Shown one piece after another: positions 52,544 to 61,180 of a stretch of 64,000 nucleotides of DNA (positions within the stretch are counted from its first letter, which is position 1; every line of letters begins with the position of its first letter). This DNA is from Bacillus sp. 2B10 (lineage in GTDB: Bacteria; Pseudomonadota; Alphaproteobacteria; Sphingomonadales; Sphingomonadaceae): positions 26,922-90,921 of the forward strand of contig RPSH01000014.1 of the NCBI GenBank assembly GCA_003946805.1, read 5' to 3'. The position numbers and the translations under genes were made by a program. The notes beneath the pieces were generated by a model. The model worked only from the letters and a program-made list of their open reading frames with translations. It did no database searches and was not told where the DNA came from.

Positions 52544-52750
52544 GTGAGCGACGACCCGTTCGAAGCGGTTGCGAAGGTGGCGATCGAGAGCCCGTGCGTG
52601 CTGGTCTGTTCGATCGACACCGACACCGACTGGTGCCTCGGCTGCGGGCGCACGCGCGACGAGATCGCGCGCTGGACGTCGATCGATCCGGACGCCCGCC
52701 GCGCGGTTATGGCACTGCTTCCCGAACGCATGGCCGTTCTGGAGCAATAG
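52544..52750 (+). CDS. DUF1289 small Cys-rich protein
   Basis: This 68-residue protein starts with GTG at 52544, five bases after the helicase stop, so it is probably co-transcribed. The DUF1289 signature SPCVLVCSIDTDTDWCLGCGRT is at residues 16-37, with five cysteines that could bind a metal, followed by DEIARWTSID. Family members are widespread and uncharacterised. A short-chain dehydrogenase gene follows on the same strand. Confidence 0.88.
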   Translation: MSDDPFEAVAKVAIESPCVLVCSIDTDTDWCLGCGRTRDEIARWTSIDPDARRAVMALLPERMAVLEQ

Positions 52751-52814
52751 CTTAGCGGACCCGTGGGGCTGCCCGTGCGTTGAGCGCGCGATCGGTAACC
52801 CCCGGAGATTCGTC

Positions 52815-54032
52815 ATGGCCGTCACGCTCAAGCCGCTATCCGAACAGACTATCGTCATTACCGGAGCCTCGTCGGGCATCGGTCTGGCCGCCGCGCGCCG
52901 CGCGGCCCGTGCCGGCGCCCGCGTCCTGCTGGTCGCCCGTAACGAAGACGCGCTGCGCGAAGCGGTCGAGACGATCCGGTTGCGCGGCGGCAAGGCCGAT
53001 CACCTCGCGATCGACGTCACCGCCGCCGACGCGCCCGAACGGATCGGGGCGAAGGCGCGCGAGGCGTTCGGCGGGTTCGATACCTGGGTCAACGACGCCG
53101 CCGTGGCGCTCTATGCCCGGCTGAGCGAAACCAGCCTCGACGAACAGCGCCGCGTGTTCGATGTCGGCTATTTCGCGCTGGTCGCCGCCTCGCTGTATGC
53201 GGCGCGCGAACTGACCGCACGGGGCGGCGGGGCGATCGTCAACATCGGCTCGATCCTGTCCGACCGTTCGGTGCCGGTGCAGGGCGCGTACAGCGCCATG
53301 AAGCATGCGGTGCAGGGCTTTACCGAAGCCTTCCGCATGGAACTGGAGGCGGAGGGACGCCCCGTCTCGGTCACGCTGGTCAAGCCGGCCGCGATCGACA
53401 CGCCATATCCCGAACACGCCCGCAACCGCATGGACCAGCCCGCCCGCGTGCCCCCGGTGGTCTATGACCCCGATCTGGTCGCCAAGGCGATCTGCTTCGC
53501 CGCCGAACATCCAAAGCGCGACCTGACCGTCGGCGGCACCGGCATGGCGATGACGAAGATGAGCAACCTGCTGCCGCGCGGGGCCGACCGGTTCATGGAG
53601 ATGTTCTTCAAGGAAGAGGCGCAGACGACGACCACGCCGGCCGCGCCGGGGACGAAGGACAATCTGTTCGAGCCGCGCGCCGACGGCCGGGCGCGGTCGA
53701 ACCAGGACCATTATGTCCGCAAGCAGAGCCTCGCGCTGGAGGCGCAGATGCGGCCATGGACCACCGCCGCGCTACTCGGCGGGATCGGCGTCGCCGCGGG
53801 CATGCTGCTGTCGCTGCGCGGATCGACGCCGCGCCGCAAGCCCGAACCGCCCCGATTGCTGCCGCCACCCGGGGCGCATCAGGCCGACGGCACCGATGCC
53901 ACCGCGTCGCTGGCGGCGGGGATCGCCGATGCCGGGACGATCCCGGGCGAGCGCGACCGCTTCTCGGAGCGCCCTGCCGACGCCCCCGTCGCGCCGAACG
54001 CCGCCGGGATCAAGGTCGCGACGCCATCATAA
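52815..54032 (+). CDS. Short-chain dehydrogenase/reductase with C-terminal membrane anchor
   Basis: This 405-residue protein has an SDR domain (residues 1-250): NAD(P)-binding GASSGIG (residues 18-24), WVNDAAVAL (a variant of NNAG), catalytic Ser in IVNIGSIL and YSAMK. An additional 150-residue C-terminal part carries one hydrophobic helix (TAALLGGIGVAAGMLLSL, about 315-332) and a disordered Pro-rich tail. The SDR substrate is unknown. The anchor suggests membrane association, perhaps facing the cytosol. Start ATG at 52815 with GGAG; earlier in-frame codons overlap the DUF1289 gene. It is followed by the repeat cluster. Confidence 0.87.
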   Translation: MAVTLKPLSEQTIVITGASSGIGLAAARRAARAGARVLLVARNEDALREAVETIRLRGGKADHLAIDVTAADAPERIGAKAREAFGGFDTWVNDAAVALYARLSETSLDEQRRVFDVGYFALVAASLYAARELTARGGGAIVNIGSILSDRSVPVQGAYSAMKHAVQGFTEAFRMELEAEGRPVSVTLVKPAAIDTPYPEHARNRMDQPARVPPVVYDPDLVAKAICFAAEHPKRDLTVGGTGMAMTKMSNLLPRGADRFMEMFFKEEAQTTTTPAAPGTKDNLFEPRADGRARSNQDHYVRKQSLALEAQMRPWTTAALLGGIGVAAGMLLSLRGSTPRRKPEPPRLLPPPGAHQADGTDATASLAAGIADAGTIPGERDRFSERPADAPVAPNAAGIKVATPS

Positions 54033-54172
54033 GCTGACCGCCTTCGCCGTCACCCCGGGCTTGGCGAGACCTCTGCGAACGTCTCGAACAGGGCCAACGC
54101 CTCGCCGTACCCCGGCGAAGGCCGGGGTCCAGTTGGAAAGGCTGTTCCGTATCTTGCCAATGCCCCCCAACT

Positions 54173-54336
54173 AGGACCGATCGACATTCAGGCCGTACCC
54201 CCGCAGAGGCGGGGGCCAGAGTAACGGCAGGACGACATTCGGGGGTCTGGACCCTGCCTGCGCGGGGGTACGGGAACCAGAAAGGCTCCTGATCCTGCTG
54301 GATGGCGCTCCAACTCGCTGAATGTCGATCGGTCCT
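54173..54336. repeat. 164-bp MITE-like element with 18-bp perfect terminal inverted repeats (family A)
   Basis: AGGACCGATCGACATTCA (54173-54190) and TGAATGTCGATCGGTCCT (54319-54336) are exact reverse complements. Inside are further arms: CCGTACCCCCGCAGAGGCGGGGGCC and GCCTGCGCGGGGGTACGGG. No second copy of the ends was seen in this window. Confidence 0.85.
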
Positions 54337-54342
54337 GGAGTT

Positions 54343-54495
54343 TGATGACATCAGGTAGAACCGTTTGTGCTGAGTAGGGACTGAGCTTGTCGAAGGCCCG
54401 TATCGAAGCATCACCACAGTCCTTCGATACGCCGCTTCGACAAGCTCAGCGACTACTCAGGACGAACGGTTCCGTTCAGGGCCATCAGGCTATAG
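54343..54495. repeat. 153-bp copy of family B element
   Basis: This matches 18945-19097 with two mismatches. The right terminal CATCAGGCTATAG is kept. The left terminal CACTATAGCC of the 18.9-kb copy is replaced by TCCTGGAGTT, so this copy lacks about ten bases at its left end. Confidence 0.88.
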
Positions 54496-54649
54496 GCCCC
54501 GGCCTTCGCCGGGGTACGGATTGGGGGCCTTTGCAGAGGTCTCGCTTAACCCGGGGTGACGATAGCGTCGCGGTGCCGTGCCGACCCGGCCGCCCCCCCC
54601 CTTGCCTTTCGCGTCCCGAGCGTCGAAGCCGCAGGCGGGGAGCAGCGCG

Positions 54650-55705
54650 ATGGCCATCTACCAGTTCGACCGGTTCATGCTCGATCCGCAGGATCGGACG
54701 CTGTGCGCCGACGGCACCCCGCTCGACCTCAACGCCCGGTATCTCGACGCGCTGATCCTGCTCGTCGAACAGGCGGGACGGCTGGTGACGAAGGACCGGT
54801 TCATGGACGCGGTGTGGCAGGGGATCCCGGTCACCGACGAGGCGCTGACCCAGTGCATCCGCACGTTGCGCCGGACGCTGGGCGACAGCGCCAGCGCGCC
54901 GCGCTTCATCGAAACCGTGCCGCGCCATGGCTATCGCTTCGTCGCGGCGGTGGACGCCAGTGCGCCGGTCGCAGCGGCGGCACCTTTCCCGTCGGCGCCA
55001 TCGCCCCGCTTCGCCCGTACCGCGCTCGCCGCGATAGCCGGTGGCGCGCTGGCCGGACTGATGGGCGGACTCGCCTACGGCTTTACCGGGGCGACCCGGC
55101 CGCTGCTGCCCGGCACCGGGGCCAGCGCGGTGATGCTGGTGCTGCTGTGCGTGACGCTGGTCATGGCGACGACCGGCGCGGCCGGGGTCGGTCTGGGTCT
55201 TGCCGTGGCGGAGCGATGGGGCCGACGCCCGGTCGCCCTGATCGCGGGCGGGGCGATTGGCGGGCTGGTCGTCGGCGCGGTCGTGAAGCTGCTGGGCGGC
55301 GACCTGTTCACGCTGTTGTTCGGGCAGGCGCCCGGCGACATTACCGGCGCGGCCGAGGGACTGGCGCTGGGCGGCGCGACCGGCCTTGCCCTGCTCGCCG
55401 CGCGCGCGATCCGCGACGATGGGCGCGGCATCGCGGCAGCGGCGGCGATCGGCGGCGCGACCGGCGGGCTGATCGTGCTGGCGGGCGGGCGACTGCTCGG
55501 CGGCAGCCTCGCGCTGCTCGCCACCGCCTTTCCCGCGTCGCGGCTGCGGCTCGACGGGCTGGGACGGTTCTTCGGCGAAAGCGGCTTCGGGCCGGTCACC
55601 CAGACCGCCACCGCCGCTGCCGAAGCCGCGCTGTTCGCAGCGTGCATCGTCGCGGCCGTCCGCTTCGCGGAGCGGCGCTGGCGGGATCAGGATGGCGGCA
55701 TCTGA
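54650..55705 (+). CDS. Membrane-anchored winged-helix transcriptional regulator (CadC-like head)
   Basis: This 351-residue protein has an N-terminal OmpR-type winged helix (residues 1-95: LDPQDRTLCADGTPLDLNAR, ALTQCIRTLRRTLGDS, FIETVPRHGYRFVAAV). Some eight hydrophobic segments follow from about residue 120 to the C-terminus, rich in Gly/Ala. CadC and ToxR have one helix and a periplasmic sensor, so a polytopic membrane domain suggests sensing within or across the membrane. Partners and targets are unknown. ATG at 54650 begins MAIYQFDRF; the ribosome site lies in GGGGAG. Confidence 0.85.
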   Translation: MAIYQFDRFMLDPQDRTLCADGTPLDLNARYLDALILLVEQAGRLVTKDRFMDAVWQGIPVTDEALTQCIRTLRRTLGDSASAPRFIETVPRHGYRFVAAVDASAPVAAAAPFPSAPSPRFARTALAAIAGGALAGLMGGLAYGFTGATRPLLPGTGASAVMLVLLCVTLVMATTGAAGVGLGLAVAERWGRRPVALIAGGAIGGLVVGAVVKLLGGDLFTLLFGQAPGDITGAAEGLALGGATGLALLAARAIRDDGRGIAAAAAIGGATGGLIVLAGGRLLGGSLALLATAFPASRLRLDGLGRFFGESGFGPVTQTATAAAEAALFAACIVAAVRFAERRWRDQDGGI

Positions 55706-55764
55706 ACGAAGCCGTCGCCCCGGCGGAGGCCAGGGCCTCGAGCGGCGCTTGGCGCGCGCCATCA

Positions 55765-55875
55765 GAGTTTGATCCACCCCTATTGAAGCGGGCGTCATCC
55801 CGGCGAGGGCCGGGATCGCCCGGTAGTAGCGCGCATCAGGAGCCGATGGAGACCCCGGCCTTCGCCGGGGTGACG
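55765..55875 (+). repeat. 111-bp palindromic repeat (family D), copy 2
   Basis: This is a near-complete match, in opposite orientation, to 12158-12268. It shares the start GAGTTTGATCCA, the centre GTAGCGCGCA, AGGAGCCGATGGAGACCCC and the end GGGGTGACG. Confidence 0.8.
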
Positions 55876-55964
55876 CCCGCTTCCGCCCGGCGGAGCGTCC
55901 CGCTGGCCACCGCGCGCTGATCGGCACGGGGGGGGCAGCCGGCCGCGACCGGGCCGATCGCATC

Positions 55965-58862
55965 CTATCGCGGCGCCAGCCGCACCGCCCCGGTAAGCCC
56001 CGACCGCGCACCCGGCTGTGCCTCGACCAGCACCGCCACGATCTTCGCTCCCGCCGGCACCGTCGCCTCCAGCGGCCCGGCGGCGAAGTCGCGCTTCGTC
56101 GCGACCTGCCGGCCATCGACATAGACCGTCGCCCGCCCCTCGATCCGGGCGAAGCCGAGCGTCCCGCCCTGCGCCACCACCCGCCGCCGCACCGGCAGCG
56201 TGGCGCGGTACAGCCGGAATGACGGCCCCGCCTCGGGCGTCGCCGCCGAGCCGCTGCGGGTGAAGTCCCAGCTGTTATTGTCGTTGGGCGGCGGGGCCAG
56301 CGACGGATCGGGGGCGGCGGCGAACGACTTCGACCGACGCCAGCCGAGGATGAACGCGCCGGTCGGCGTCACCGCAACCTGCGCCCGCGGGGCCGCTGCC
56401 ACCCGGTCGATCACCAGCCGGGCGGGACGCAGGCCCTCCGCGCTCGCCGCGACGGTCACCTTGCCGCGTCCCTCGCCCGCCTGCACCAGCATCTGCGCCA
56501 ACCCGTTGAACAGCGAGCGCTGCGGCGCCTTTTCGCTTTCATGGCTGTTGGGGTCGCCATTGCCGACACCGATCAGCGTCGCGCCCTCGACCGAGAAGCG
56601 CGTCATCCGGTTCTCAGTCGGAACATGCCGCCCTTGTGCATCGACCGCGTCGATCGTGACCGGCACGACGTCTTCGTTGTCGCCCAGCATCTGCCGGCGC
56701 GCCGGGGTCAGCCGCAGCGCGACCGCCGGTCCCGCCGTCTCATGCATCGCCCGCGCGACCTCGCGCCCGCCCTTCAGCGCGATCGCCTCCAGCTTGCCCG
56801 GCGCATAGGGGACGGTGAAGGCATTCCCCATGATCCGGTCGACCGGCTGCTCGCCGACCATCCGTCCGTTCAGCACGACGCGGACCCGTTCGGCGTTGCT
56901 CGTCACCAGCAGTTCTATCGGCTGGCCTTCGCGTCCCGGCCAAGTCCAATGCGGCGCGACGCCAACCACCGGCTCGCTATCGATCCAGTGCGCGCGGTGG
57001 ATGTCGTAGGCGGTCTTGGGGAAACCGCACAGGTCGAGGATGCCGAAGAAGCTGGCGATCGTCGGCCAGGTGAACGGCGTCGGCTCGCCGTGATAATCGA
57101 ACCCGGTCCACACGAACCCGCCGGCGATGAAGCGCCGTTTCGCGATCTCCGCCCATGCGTCGCGGTGCGTCGCGCCCCATGGCGCGGCTTCGGTATCCAT
57201 CGACGACATCACATGCGCGGCCTTGTCGGTGGCGTACGCGCCGCGCGTCATGAACGCGCTGGTATCCTCCGACGAACTGCTGGGCTTTGCGGGGTTCAGC
57301 GCGTGGAACTTGTCGTAGTCGCCCTGATAATAGTTGAACCCCATGACGTCGACGACGCTCGACACGTTCTGCGGATCGTAGAAGCTGCCGTTCATCGCCG
57401 CGGTGACCGGGCGACTGTCGTCGAGCGCGTGGACGCGGGCGGCCATCCGCCGCACCATCTCGACCCCCGCTTCGGTGCCCTGCATCGGTTCTTCGTTGAA
57501 AACCGACCACAGGATGATGCTGGGATGGTTGCGATGCGCGCGGACAAGCCATTCCAGCTGCGCCATATTCTCCGGCGCCGGGTTGAATATCCGGTTCTCG
57601 TCCATGACGACAAACCCCATCCGGTCACACAGCTGGTAGAATTCGGGTGCCTGGGCATTGTGCGAACAGCGGATGGCGTTGACGCCGGTGTCCTTCATCC
57701 GTTGCAGCCGCCACGCCAGCAGCGCGTCGGGCACCGCCACGCCGACGCCGGCATGGTCCTGATGCAGGCAGACGCCCTTCAGCTTCACCGCCTTGTCGTT
57801 GAGGAAGAAGCCTTCGTTCGCGTCAAAGCGGATCGTGCGGAAACCGATCGCGATGCGGCGTTCGTCCCCGCCGCCCGGCGCATCGGTGGCGACGCGCACG
57901 GTGTAGAGCGCCGGCGTCTCGATCGACCAGCGCTGCGGCTCGACGACCGGCAGCGACAGCGCGACCTGCGCCGCACCCAGCGGTTGCAGTTCGGCCTGCC
58001 CCCGCGCGCTGCCGACGATCCTGCCGGCGGGATCGAGTAGGTCGACCATGACGGTCGCGCTCGCCGGTTCGCGGGCGATGCTTTCGAGTGCCACCGACAC
58101 CGGCACCTGCCAGCGCCCGTCGCTGCCGCGCCGCGGATCGCAATGCACGCCATCGGTGACGATCGCCACCGGCGCACGCTTCGCCAGCCAGACATGGCGA
58201 TAGAGGCCCGCGCCTTCATACCACCAGCCTTCCATCGCGGTCGCATCGACGCGGATCGCGATCACGTTCAGTTCGTCGCCGAAACGCGCGAACGGGGTCA
58301 GATCGACCTGCACCGCATTGTAGCCCGAGAAGTTGCGCGCGACGACGCTGCCGTTGATCCAGATCGTCGCGACGGTGGCGATCGCGCCGAAATACAGCTC
58401 CAGCTTCTTGCCCCGGTCCGCCGGGTCGAGCCGCAGCGTACGGCGATACCAGCCGATCCCGCGCGGGCGATAGCCCTGCGACACATTGGCCGTCTCGACG
58501 AAGCCTTGTGCCGACGCCCAGTCGTGCGGGACGGTGACGCTCGCCCAGTCGCTGTCGTCATATTCCATCGCCGCCGCGCCGCGGGCATTGCCGGCCTTGG
58601 CGTTGGTATAGGTTTCGTCATGCGTCACCGGCAGCGGCGACACGATATCGCCTTCCTGGAACAGCCAGCCGTTGGACAGCAGGATGCGCGACGGGTCCTC
58701 GACCGGCAGGCGTTCGGGCAGGCCGGGGCGTGGCGACAGGCCGTCGAGCAGGCCGCCTTGCGCTGCGGGCTTCGCCGCCACCGGCGCGGGCAAGGTAGCA
58801 GCGGCCACCGTGCCCGCGGTTCCGGTCAGCAGGGCACGCCGGCCCATTGGCAGGAAGGTCAT
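55965..58862 (-). CDS. Beta-galactosidase, GH2 with DUF4982-like C-terminal region
   Basis: This 965-residue exported enzyme (twin-arginine-like GRRALLTGTAG signal) has the GH2 sugar-binding, immunoglobulin-like and TIM-barrel domains. The barrel has NAIRCSHNAQAPEFYQLCD, the acid/base E457 in LWSVFNEEP and a probable nucleophile E532 in SSEDTSAFMTRGAY. A C-terminal region follows with Ser/Pro-poor beta structure. This type cleaves beta-galactosides or related residues from plant glycans. It overlaps cutC by four bases (ATGA). Its distance from the mannan cluster leaves membership uncertain. Confidence 0.9.
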   Translation of the reverse strand: MTFLPMGRRALLTGTAGTVAAATLPAPVAAKPAAQGGLLDGLSPRPGLPERLPVEDPSRILLSNGWLFQEGDIVSPLPVTHDETYTNAKAGNARGAAAMEYDDSDWASVTVPHDWASAQGFVETANVSQGYRPRGIGWYRRTLRLDPADRGKKLELYFGAIATVATIWINGSVVARNFSGYNAVQVDLTPFARFGDELNVIAIRVDATAMEGWWYEGAGLYRHVWLAKRAPVAIVTDGVHCDPRRGSDGRWQVPVSVALESIAREPASATVMVDLLDPAGRIVGSARGQAELQPLGAAQVALSLPVVEPQRWSIETPALYTVRVATDAPGGGDERRIAIGFRTIRFDANEGFFLNDKAVKLKGVCLHQDHAGVGVAVPDALLAWRLQRMKDTGVNAIRCSHNAQAPEFYQLCDRMGFVVMDENRIFNPAPENMAQLEWLVRAHRNHPSIILWSVFNEEPMQGTEAGVEMVRRMAARVHALDDSRPVTAAMNGSFYDPQNVSSVVDVMGFNYYQGDYDKFHALNPAKPSSSSEDTSAFMTRGAYATDKAAHVMSSMDTEAAPWGATHRDAWAEIAKRRFIAGGFVWTGFDYHGEPTPFTWPTIASFFGILDLCGFPKTAYDIHRAHWIDSEPVVGVAPHWTWPGREGQPIELLVTSNAERVRVVLNGRMVGEQPVDRIMGNAFTVPYAPGKLEAIALKGGREVARAMHETAGPAVALRLTPARRQMLGDNEDVVPVTIDAVDAQGRHVPTENRMTRFSVEGATLIGVGNGDPNSHESEKAPQRSLFNGLAQMLVQAGEGRGKVTVAASAEGLRPARLVIDRVAAAPRAQVAVTPTGAFILGWRRSKSFAAAPDPSLAPPPNDNNSWDFTRSGSAATPEAGPSFRLYRATLPVRRRVVAQGGTLGFARIEGRATVYVDGRQVATKRDFAAGPLEATVPAGAKIVAVLVEAQPGARSGLTGAVRLAPR

Positions 58863-59623
58863 CGGCTCATCCTCTCAGCATCGATCGCATTGCGCAGCGC
58901 GCGCACCGTGGCGGGGTCGGTCCGGGCCAGTCCCGGCCCGGCAAAGCCCAGCGCGGTCACGCGGGAGTCGTCCTGCACCAGTGGCGCGCCAGCCGATGCA
59001 TGGACTTCGCGCGCGCCGGTCGTGGCAAGCAGGTTGGCGACGTTGGCGGGCTTCACCCCCGCCCCCGGCATCACCACGATCCGGTCGCCCGCCGCCGCCC
59101 GCATCGCCGCGATCGTCGCCGCGCCGTCGACGGCGGAAACGGCACCGCCCGAGGTCAGGATGCGGTGGAAGCCGAGCGACACGGCGGCATCGACCGCCGC
59201 CACCGGATCGGGCAACAGGTCGACCGCGCGGTGCAGCGTCAGGTCGATATCGGGGCGCATGGTGCGTACCGCGTCGAGCCACGCCAGCGTCACCGCCCCG
59301 TCGATCGCGCCGCCTCGCACCGCTCCGAACACCAGCCCGTCGACCCCGGCGGCGACCAGCGCCCGCGCATCGGCGATGGCGGTCGCTACCTCGTCGTGAT
59401 CGTAGGTGAAGTCGCCCGCGCGCGGCCGGACCATCGCATGGACCCGCACGCCCGCCGCCCGCGCCCGCTCGACCACCAGCGCCACCAGACCGGCGGGCGG
59501 GGTCAGTCCGCCGACCAACAATGCACCGCACAGTTCGATGCGGTCCGCCCCGCCGCCGATCGCCGCCTCGCAACCGGCAACGCTATCGATACAGATTTCC
59601 AGCGTCACCGCGCCCATGCTCAT
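58859..59623 (-). CDS. cutC: CutC family protein
   Basis: This 254-residue TIM-barrel protein contains LEICIDSVAGCEAAIGGGADRIELC at the N-terminus, HAMVRPRAGDFTY, and DLTLHRAVDLLPDP. ILTSGGAVSAVDG and MPGAGVKPANV come late; all are characteristic of CutC. The family was linked to copper handling, but its role as a copper binder has been questioned. The stop overlaps the GH2 start by four bases, so it is translated with the beta-galactosidase. A possible promoter lies upstream (-35 TTGACC at 59666-59671, weak -10 at 59643-59648). Confidence 0.9.
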   Translation of the reverse strand: MSMGAVTLEICIDSVAGCEAAIGGGADRIELCGALLVGGLTPPAGLVALVVERARAAGVRVHAMVRPRAGDFTYDHDEVATAIADARALVAAGVDGLVFGAVRGGAIDGAVTLAWLDAVRTMRPDIDLTLHRAVDLLPDPVAAVDAAVSLGFHRILTSGGAVSAVDGAATIAAMRAAAGDRIVVMPGAGVKPANVANLLATTGAREVHASAGAPLVQDDSRVTALGFAGPGLARTDPATVRALRNAIDAERMSR

Positions 59624-59789
59624 TCCCGCCAGTTTTTATATGACTAATGAAGCGCCACCGCGGCAGGTCAAGCCGCTTCGCATGCTTGACTTGGGACGAC
59701 CGCGACCGTAAGCGCCGCCCCAGCCGTCACGCGGGGATTCGTCCGCGCGCGACGTCCGTCCGAGACAGCAGGTGCGGGTTTCCCGCTTA

Positions 59790-59999
59790 ATCTCCTGCCG
59801 AGACGGGGAATGTGTATTCCGCCCGACCGTGCCGAGGCACGTCGGGCCGGTCATGGAGGTCCCCTCGCATCCGCAGGGCTCCGCATGGCGACCATGCCCC
59901 TTCACGGACTTTCGCCCCGGTCGTCGCGACGTGCGACGGGCGGATTGTTCGCGGGCGTTTCCGGTTCTGCCGGGACACGCCCCAGTAAAGGAGAACGGC
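59790..59999 (+). promoter_or_regulatory. rplJ leader (ribosomal protein L10 leader region)
   Basis: About 300 bases without a convincing gene separate cutC from rplJ. The stretch contains strong secondary-structure potential (CCCGACCGTGCCGAGGCACGTCGGG; CCGGTCGTCGCGACGTGCGACGGG) ahead of the rplJ ribosome site. In bacteria an L10(L12)4 complex binds such a leader to repress rplJL. The exact kink-turn motif was not resolved by eye. Confidence 0.55.
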
Positions 60000-60515
60000 A
60001 TGGATCGCACTCAGAAGAGTGAAGCCGTCGCCGAGCTGAACCGCACCTTCAACGAGGTCGGCGTGGTGGTCGTCACCCGCAACCTCGGCATGACCGTCGC
60101 CCAGTCGACGAATCTGCGCAACAAGATGCGGGAAGCCGGCGCGAGCTACAAGGTCTCGAAGAACCGTCTTGCCCGGATCGCAGCCGAAGGCACGCCGTAC
60201 GCGGTGCTGTCGGACCTGCTGACCGGCCCGACGGCGCTGGCGACGTCGACCGATCCCGTCGCTGCGGCGCGGGTCATCAACGACTTCGCCAAGACGAACG
60301 ACAAGCTCGAGATCGTCGGCGGCGCCATGGGCGGCCAGATCCTCGACGCGAACGGCGTGAAGGCCCTGGCCTCGCTGCCCTCGCTCGACGAACTGCGCGC
60401 CAAGCTGGTCGGCCTCATCGTTGCCCCGGCAACGAAGATCGCCACCATCACGCAGGCACCCGCGGCCCAGATCGCGCGCGTGCTGTCGGCATATGCGGAG
60501 AAGGAAGCCGCCTGA
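60000..60515 (+). CDS. rplJ: Ribosomal protein L10
   Basis: This 171-residue large-subunit stalk base protein starts with ATG at 60000 after AAAGGAGAACGG. It has [14 protein letters not shown] at the N-terminus, [20 protein letters not shown] in the rRNA-binding part, and a C-terminal helix [17 protein letters not shown] ([15 protein letters not shown]) that holds L7/L12 dimers. An upstream in-frame extension is leader sequence. rplL follows 48 bases downstream. Confidence 0.96.
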   Translation: MDRTQKSEAVAELNRTFNEVGVVVVTRNLGMTVAQSTNLRNKMREAGASYKVSKNRLARIAAEGTPYAVLSDLLTGPTALATSTDPVAAARVINDFAKTNDKLEIVGGAMGGQILDANGVKALASLPSLDELRAKLVGLIVAPATKIATITQAPAAQIARVLSAYAEKEAA

Positions 60516-60563
60516 ACGGGCGCTTCCCACTGACACAACCCTATCTGATTTACGGAGAATATC

Positions 60564-60941
60564 ATGGCTGACCTGAACGCAATCGTCGAACAGCTGAGCG
60601 CGCTGACCGTCCTCGAAGCAGCTGAACTGTCGAAGCTGCTCGAAGAGAAGTGGGGCGTTTCGGCCGCTGCTGCCGTTGCCGCAGCGCCTGCCGCCGGCGG
60701 TGGCGCCGCTGCCCCGGCCGCTGAAGAGCAGACCGAATTCGACGTCATCCTGACCGGCGACGGTGGCAAGAAGATCAACGTCATCAAGGAAGTCCGCGCC
60801 ATCACCGGCCTGGGTCTGACCGAAGCCAAGGCGCTGGTCGAAGGCGCGCCGAAGGCCGTCAAGGAAGGCGTCAACAAGGACGAGGCCGCCAAGATCAAGG
60901 CGCAGCTCGAAGGCGCCGGCGCAACCGTCGAAGTCAAGTAA
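60564..60941 (+). CDS. rplL: Ribosomal protein L7/L12
   Basis: This 125-residue stalk protein that binds translation factors has an N-terminal dimerisation helix region ([22 protein letters not shown]), an Ala-rich hinge (residues 33-52) and a C-terminal domain ([32 protein letters not shown] and [11 protein letters not shown]). A strong terminator at 61059 follows, so rpoB is not directly downstream in this genome segment. Confidence 0.97.
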   Translation: MADLNAIVEQLSALTVLEAAELSKLLEEKWGVSAAAAVAAAPAAGGGAAAPAAEEQTEFDVILTGDGGKKINVIKEVRAITGLGLTEAKALVEGAPKAVKEGVNKDEAAKIKAQLEGAGATVEVK

Positions 60942-61058
60942 GCCGCAGTGGGAGAGGCGGAGCAGCGCTGCTGCCCCGCACTCCCACAAGGCCGGCCGGC
61001 GGGCCGCAAGGCCCGACCGACGGGATGGGACTTGCTCCCATCCCGGCTCGACCAAAAA

Positions 61059-61098
61059 AAGGGGCGTTCCCACCGCGGGAACGCCCCTTTTTTTTGGT
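61059..61098. terminator. Bidirectional terminator after rplL
   Basis: AAAAAAAGGGGCGTTCCC...GGGAACGCCCCTTTTTTTT is a perfect stem flanked by A- and T-runs on both strands. Two smaller hairpins (GTGGGAG...CTCCCAC and GGGATGGGA...TCCCATCCC) lie between it and the rplL stop. Confidence 0.92.
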
Positions 61099-61180
61099 CC
61101 GATCGCCAGACGTGTGGCCCGGGTCCGGTCGGTTCCGGTTCGTCTTGCGATTGTAATCACTGGCGGTCATCCTGCCCGTC

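Larger units (their letters stand above)
54048..54561. repeat. Family C palindromic element split by a 323-bp insertion
   Basis: The left part 54048-54172 (125 bp) and right part 54496-54561 (66 bp) together reconstruct the intact 192-bp copy at 32055-32246, including CCAGTTGGAAAGGCTGTTCC and CCGGCCTTCGCCGGGGTACGGAT. The outer ends CGTCACCCCGGGCTTGGCGAGACCTCTGC and its partner GCAGAGGTCTCGCTTAACCCGGGGTGACG pair over 29 bp with three mismatches. Two other elements (54173 and 54343) occupy the interruption. Confidence 0.85.
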
